Source of the DNA: DASSBQ01 sp040981125
GTDB lineage: Bacteria; Nitrospirota; Nitrospiria; Nitrospirales; Nitrospiraceae
NCBI GenBank assembly: GCA_040981125.1
Contig: JANRMQ010000002.1
Coordinates: forward strand, 62,001-126,000
DNA: 64,000 nt
Reading direction: 5' to 3'
Part shown: positions 61,745 to 64,000 of the stretch, one piece after another
Layout: each line of letters begins with the position of its first letter
How positions within the stretch are numbered: the first letter of the stretch is position 1
Notes under the pieces: generated by a model
What the model saw: the letters and a program-made list of their open reading frames with translations, nothing else
What the model was told of the DNA's origin: nothing
Database searches by the model: none
Program-made: the position numbers and the translations under genes

Positions 61745-63702
61745 TGATGACCCGCGTGCTCAGAGCCTGTCTTGCCTCCGCGGCGGCGTTTGTCCTGTCC
61801 TCGCATAGCCTTGCACAAGCGGCAAGTCAGGCCGGGGCCCAGAAACAGGAACAAGGCGGCGTCGCCATAGAGTTTGAATTCGAGCCACAAAACAACGACG
61901 GCATGCCGAAAGAGCGCCCTGTGACATCTCTACCCGGAGTGGCGCGCTTCCGTTTCACCGACTCGGCGAGCGGCCGGCCCTATGCCGGCATTCGGCCTGC
62001 CGCCTGGATCCAGGCGCGACGGTCACAACAAGTCGCCAACGAGCTTTCCTGTGAGGATAAGGCGCGGCAATTCGCCGGCGGCTCCTTGGCAACCAAGGCC
62101 GATATCGATCTCAATTCGTACCGTCTCGTAACCCTCAACCAGGACGACACCGTTGCGTTTATCAACCCCTTCGTAAGCCTGCAAAACAGTAAGCTCGAAT
62201 CCATCGTGCCGCTGCCGAGCCGAGGATACGATTGGATCGCAGCTCCCGAGTCGCATCATCTCTTTGTGAGCCTCCGCGACGCCGACATGGTGGTGGTGCT
62301 CGACACCGTGACGCGGAAGATCGTGAAAGAGATCCGGTTGCCTGGCGGGAGCCGGCCGACACGCATGGCGCTCGATCCCGACGGTCGTCACATCTGGGTG
62401 GGACTCGACGGTCGCAATGAGGCGGCTCTTCTCCACGCGGCCGACATGACCGAGTCGGCGCGTCTCCCCGTTGGGCACGGCCTCCATACCCTGGAGATGG
62501 CGGCCCATCAGGCTTGGGCCTTCGTCTCCAACACGGAAGACAACACAGTCAGCATCATCGACCGAGTTCGGCGAAAACGGCTGACCGACGTGACGGTGAG
62601 CCGGACCCCGGTCGCGATGGGTTGGAGTGCTGCGGCGCAGCGTCTCGCGGTCGTCGGCGCGAATGGAGGCCAACTTGAACTGATCGATCCCACGTCATCC
62701 CGCGTGACCACTCGTATCCCGCTGGCGTCCGGGGTTATGCAACTGGGATTGTTCGACCAAGGCCGGTACGCGTTGGCCGTAAATCAGATGCAGAGTCGCG
62801 TTACGCTCATCGATTTGGCGGCAGCGAAGGTGCTGGCCGGCATCGATGTGGCGGCCAAACCCGATCAGATCATCTTCTCACGCGACTATGCCTATGTGCG
62901 CGGACAGGGGACCGCCAACATGAGCGTCATCAACTTGCAGGAAGCTCGTCGCGGGCGTCTTCAGACGGTCTCGGTGCCCATGGGTCAGTCGGCTCCTGAG
63001 ACTGCCGCGGACAGCATTAATGTGGCGAGCGTTATGGCACGATTGCCGGAAGGCAACGGCATCGTCATGGCGAACGCGACGGACCGCATGCTCTATCACT
63101 ATGCCGCCGGGATGATGGTGCCGGCCGGCAGCTTCAGCAACTATCAGCGAATGGCGCGGGGACTGCTCATTCTGGATTCAAGTCTATCTGAGGAAAAGCC
63201 GGGGATGTTCACGGCGCCTGCGACGTTCCGGAATAGCGGTGTGTTCGACGTCATTGTGAAAAGCCAGAATCCGGCAGTGACGGTCTGCTTTCCCCTGACG
63301 ATCTCCGGTGTGTCGCCCGACACACACAGGGAATCCGCGGCTTCGGTGGTCGCAAGACTGGAGACGGTGACCGGACCAGCGGAAGGGCGCACGCGCAGCG
63401 TCACGTTCAGGCTTGTCGATGGACAGGACCGGCCGAAGACCGGGGTGAAGGATGCCATGCTGCTGGCCGTTCAACAACATGGCCATTGGCAGCAGCGGGT
63501 ACGTCCGGTAGATCAAGGGAGCGGTCGGTACGAGGCGCGGCTGGTATTTCCGGAATCGGGTGAATTTGACCTCTTATTGACGGTGCCTTCCCAGGGGCTC
63601 GACTTTATTGCAGGGCGCCTGGGCCGTGTTCATCTACCAGAGGCTACGATCAGCAATGAGCCCTTCTCATCTCACACGAGCGTGCAACATGCAGCCCCCT
63701 AG
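61741..63702 (+). CDS. YVTN/cytochrome d1-like beta-propeller protein
   Basis: 653 residues. A signal peptide (LRACLASAAAFVLSSHSLAQA) leads to a C-terminal-like YtkA-type unit (VARFRFTDSASGRPYAGI), then propeller blades with VVVLDTVTRKIVKEIRLPG, HIWVGLDGRNEAALLHA, AFVSNTEDNTVSIIDRVRRK and GQLELIDPTSSRVTTRI. The C-terminus (VTFRLVDGQDRPKTGVKDAM) is a second YtkA-like domain. No haem motif is present. I recall the same arrangement beside multicopper oxidase and SCO1 genes in other bacteria, but have not verified it. Confidence 0.8.
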   Translation: MMMTRVLRACLASAAAFVLSSHSLAQAASQAGAQKQEQGGVAIEFEFEPQNNDGMPKERPVTSLPGVARFRFTDSASGRPYAGIRPAAWIQARRSQQVANELSCEDKARQFAGGSLATKADIDLNSYRLVTLNQDDTVAFINPFVSLQNSKLESIVPLPSRGYDWIAAPESHHLFVSLRDADMVVVLDTVTRKIVKEIRLPGGSRPTRMALDPDGRHIWVGLDGRNEAALLHAADMTESARLPVGHGLHTLEMAAHQAWAFVSNTEDNTVSIIDRVRRKRLTDVTVSRTPVAMGWSAAAQRLAVVGANGGQLELIDPTSSRVTTRIPLASGVMQLGLFDQGRYALAVNQMQSRVTLIDLAAAKVLAGIDVAAKPDQIIFSRDYAYVRGQGTANMSVINLQEARRGRLQTVSVPMGQSAPETAADSINVASVMARLPEGNGIVMANATDRMLYHYAAGMMVPAGSFSNYQRMARGLLILDSSLSEEKPGMFTAPATFRNSGVFDVIVKSQNPAVTVCFPLTISGVSPDTHRESAASVVARLETVTGPAEGRTRSVTFRLVDGQDRPKTGVKDAMLLAVQQHGHWQQRVRPVDQGSGRYEARLVFPESGEFDLLLTVPSQGLDFIAGRLGRVHLPEATISNEPFSSHTSVQHAAP

Positions 63703-64000
63703 CCGCCCGTACGCTCCTGTCGCAGTAGCTTTCTTACTCCTCTGGCTTTCCGCCTTCCATGCGGAAGCGACATCCTGGCTGGCGCCGGCCATACCGGACG
63801 TCGCGGTTCAAGACCAGGACGGTCGCGGTTATCGTTTCTATTCCGACCTGCTGCGAGGCCGCACGGTCCTCATCGACTTTATCTTTACGACATGCAAGAC
63901 CGCCTGTCCCACCCAAACTTCCGTCCTCCGCGAGGTTCGAAAACAATTGAGGAACCACCGGCTGGGTGCTGGCAGCGTGCTGCTGATCTCGGTCACCGTC
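63689..64000 (+). CDS. SCO1/SenC family copper chaperone (partial)
   Basis: At least 104 residues from ATG 63689, overlapping the propeller stop; runs off the right edge. A signal-anchor (VAVAFLLLWLSAFHAEA) is followed by PDVAVQDQDGRGYRFYSDLL, then VLIDFIFTTCKTACPTQTSV with the CxxxC copper site C69 and C73. The distal His is beyond the window. SCO1 proteins deliver Cu to oxidases; here the likely client is the multicopper oxidase upstream. All four genes look like one operon. Confidence 0.9.
   Translation, partial: MQPPSRPYAPVAVAFLLLWLSAFHAEATSWLAPAIPDVAVQDQDGRGYRFYSDLLRGRTVLIDFIFTTCKTACPTQTSVLREVRKQLRNHRLGAGSVLLISVTV

Noticed and set aside
1..64000. tRNA, rRNA, CRISPR arrays
   Set aside because: No T-loop/acceptor pairs, rRNA stretches or spaced direct repeats were found on reading; the heptamer and 48-bp repeats are contiguous and lack spacers.

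Overview
The window reads as chromosomal DNA of a GC-rich, Gram-negative-type bacterium, most plausibly a Nitrospira-like member of the Nitrospirota. Support comes from Slp, FadL, RND and lipoprotein genes that imply an outer membrane, bactofilin, paired TIGR04283/TIGR04282 glycosyltransferases, DUF2959 and DUF3365 proteins, TTG/GTG starts, heptamer repeats between genes, and a very large multicopper oxidase. No nitrification gene, rRNA or tRNA lies in the window, so the assignment rests on gene content only.

Layout. 0-10 kb is mostly housekeeping: a Cys-cluster protein, an unrecognised 496-codon protein beside a glutaredoxin and a KamA-type radical SAM enzyme, a long dCTP deaminase, two sugar/nucleotidyl transferases, an SDR, a HAD-UbiA fusion, and a Grx4/BolA pair. 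10.3-15.2 kb is a signalling cluster (receiver protein, Rossmann-fold histidine kinase, membrane histidine kinase, haem-binding DUF3365 protein) behind a near-consensus sigma-54 promoter. 15-29 kb holds bactofilin, PBP1B, a FadL channel, a hybrid kinase, a Crp/Fnr regulator, an AI-2E transporter and an outer-membrane barrel. 29.5-34 kb is a heavy-metal RND pump and its adaptor. 34-45.5 kb has a CNNM/CBS protein, a NUDIX hydrolase, a TetR-HlyD-ABC-permease efflux operon, a coupled C39-fold/PLD-like pair, Slp, a CBS protein, an M48-like lipoprotein lacking its zinc motif, an SDR and a DUF2959 lipoprotein.

45.5-54 kb is an accessory, rearranged region: a decayed TIR-STAND-FGE gene with one nonsense and several frameshift lesions, HigBA and a truncated ParE-type toxin-antitoxin pair, a 209-bp MITE-like element with TTAG target duplication, repeated blocks, and palindromes with compensatory base changes.

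54.4-64 kb (cut by the window edge) is the most interesting part: a 2076-residue lipoprotein multicopper oxidase built of three homologous modules, in which the C-terminal copper motifs of a normal laccase come first (about residues 543-608) and the N-terminal ones second (about 956-1125). It is followed by a beta-sandwich protein, a YVTN beta-propeller and an SCO1-type copper chaperone, all overlapping or nearly so. The permuted motif order recalls MnxG-type manganese oxidases; the substrate is unknown. An 8-bp inverted repeat and a -24/-12-like element sit upstream and may control the cluster.
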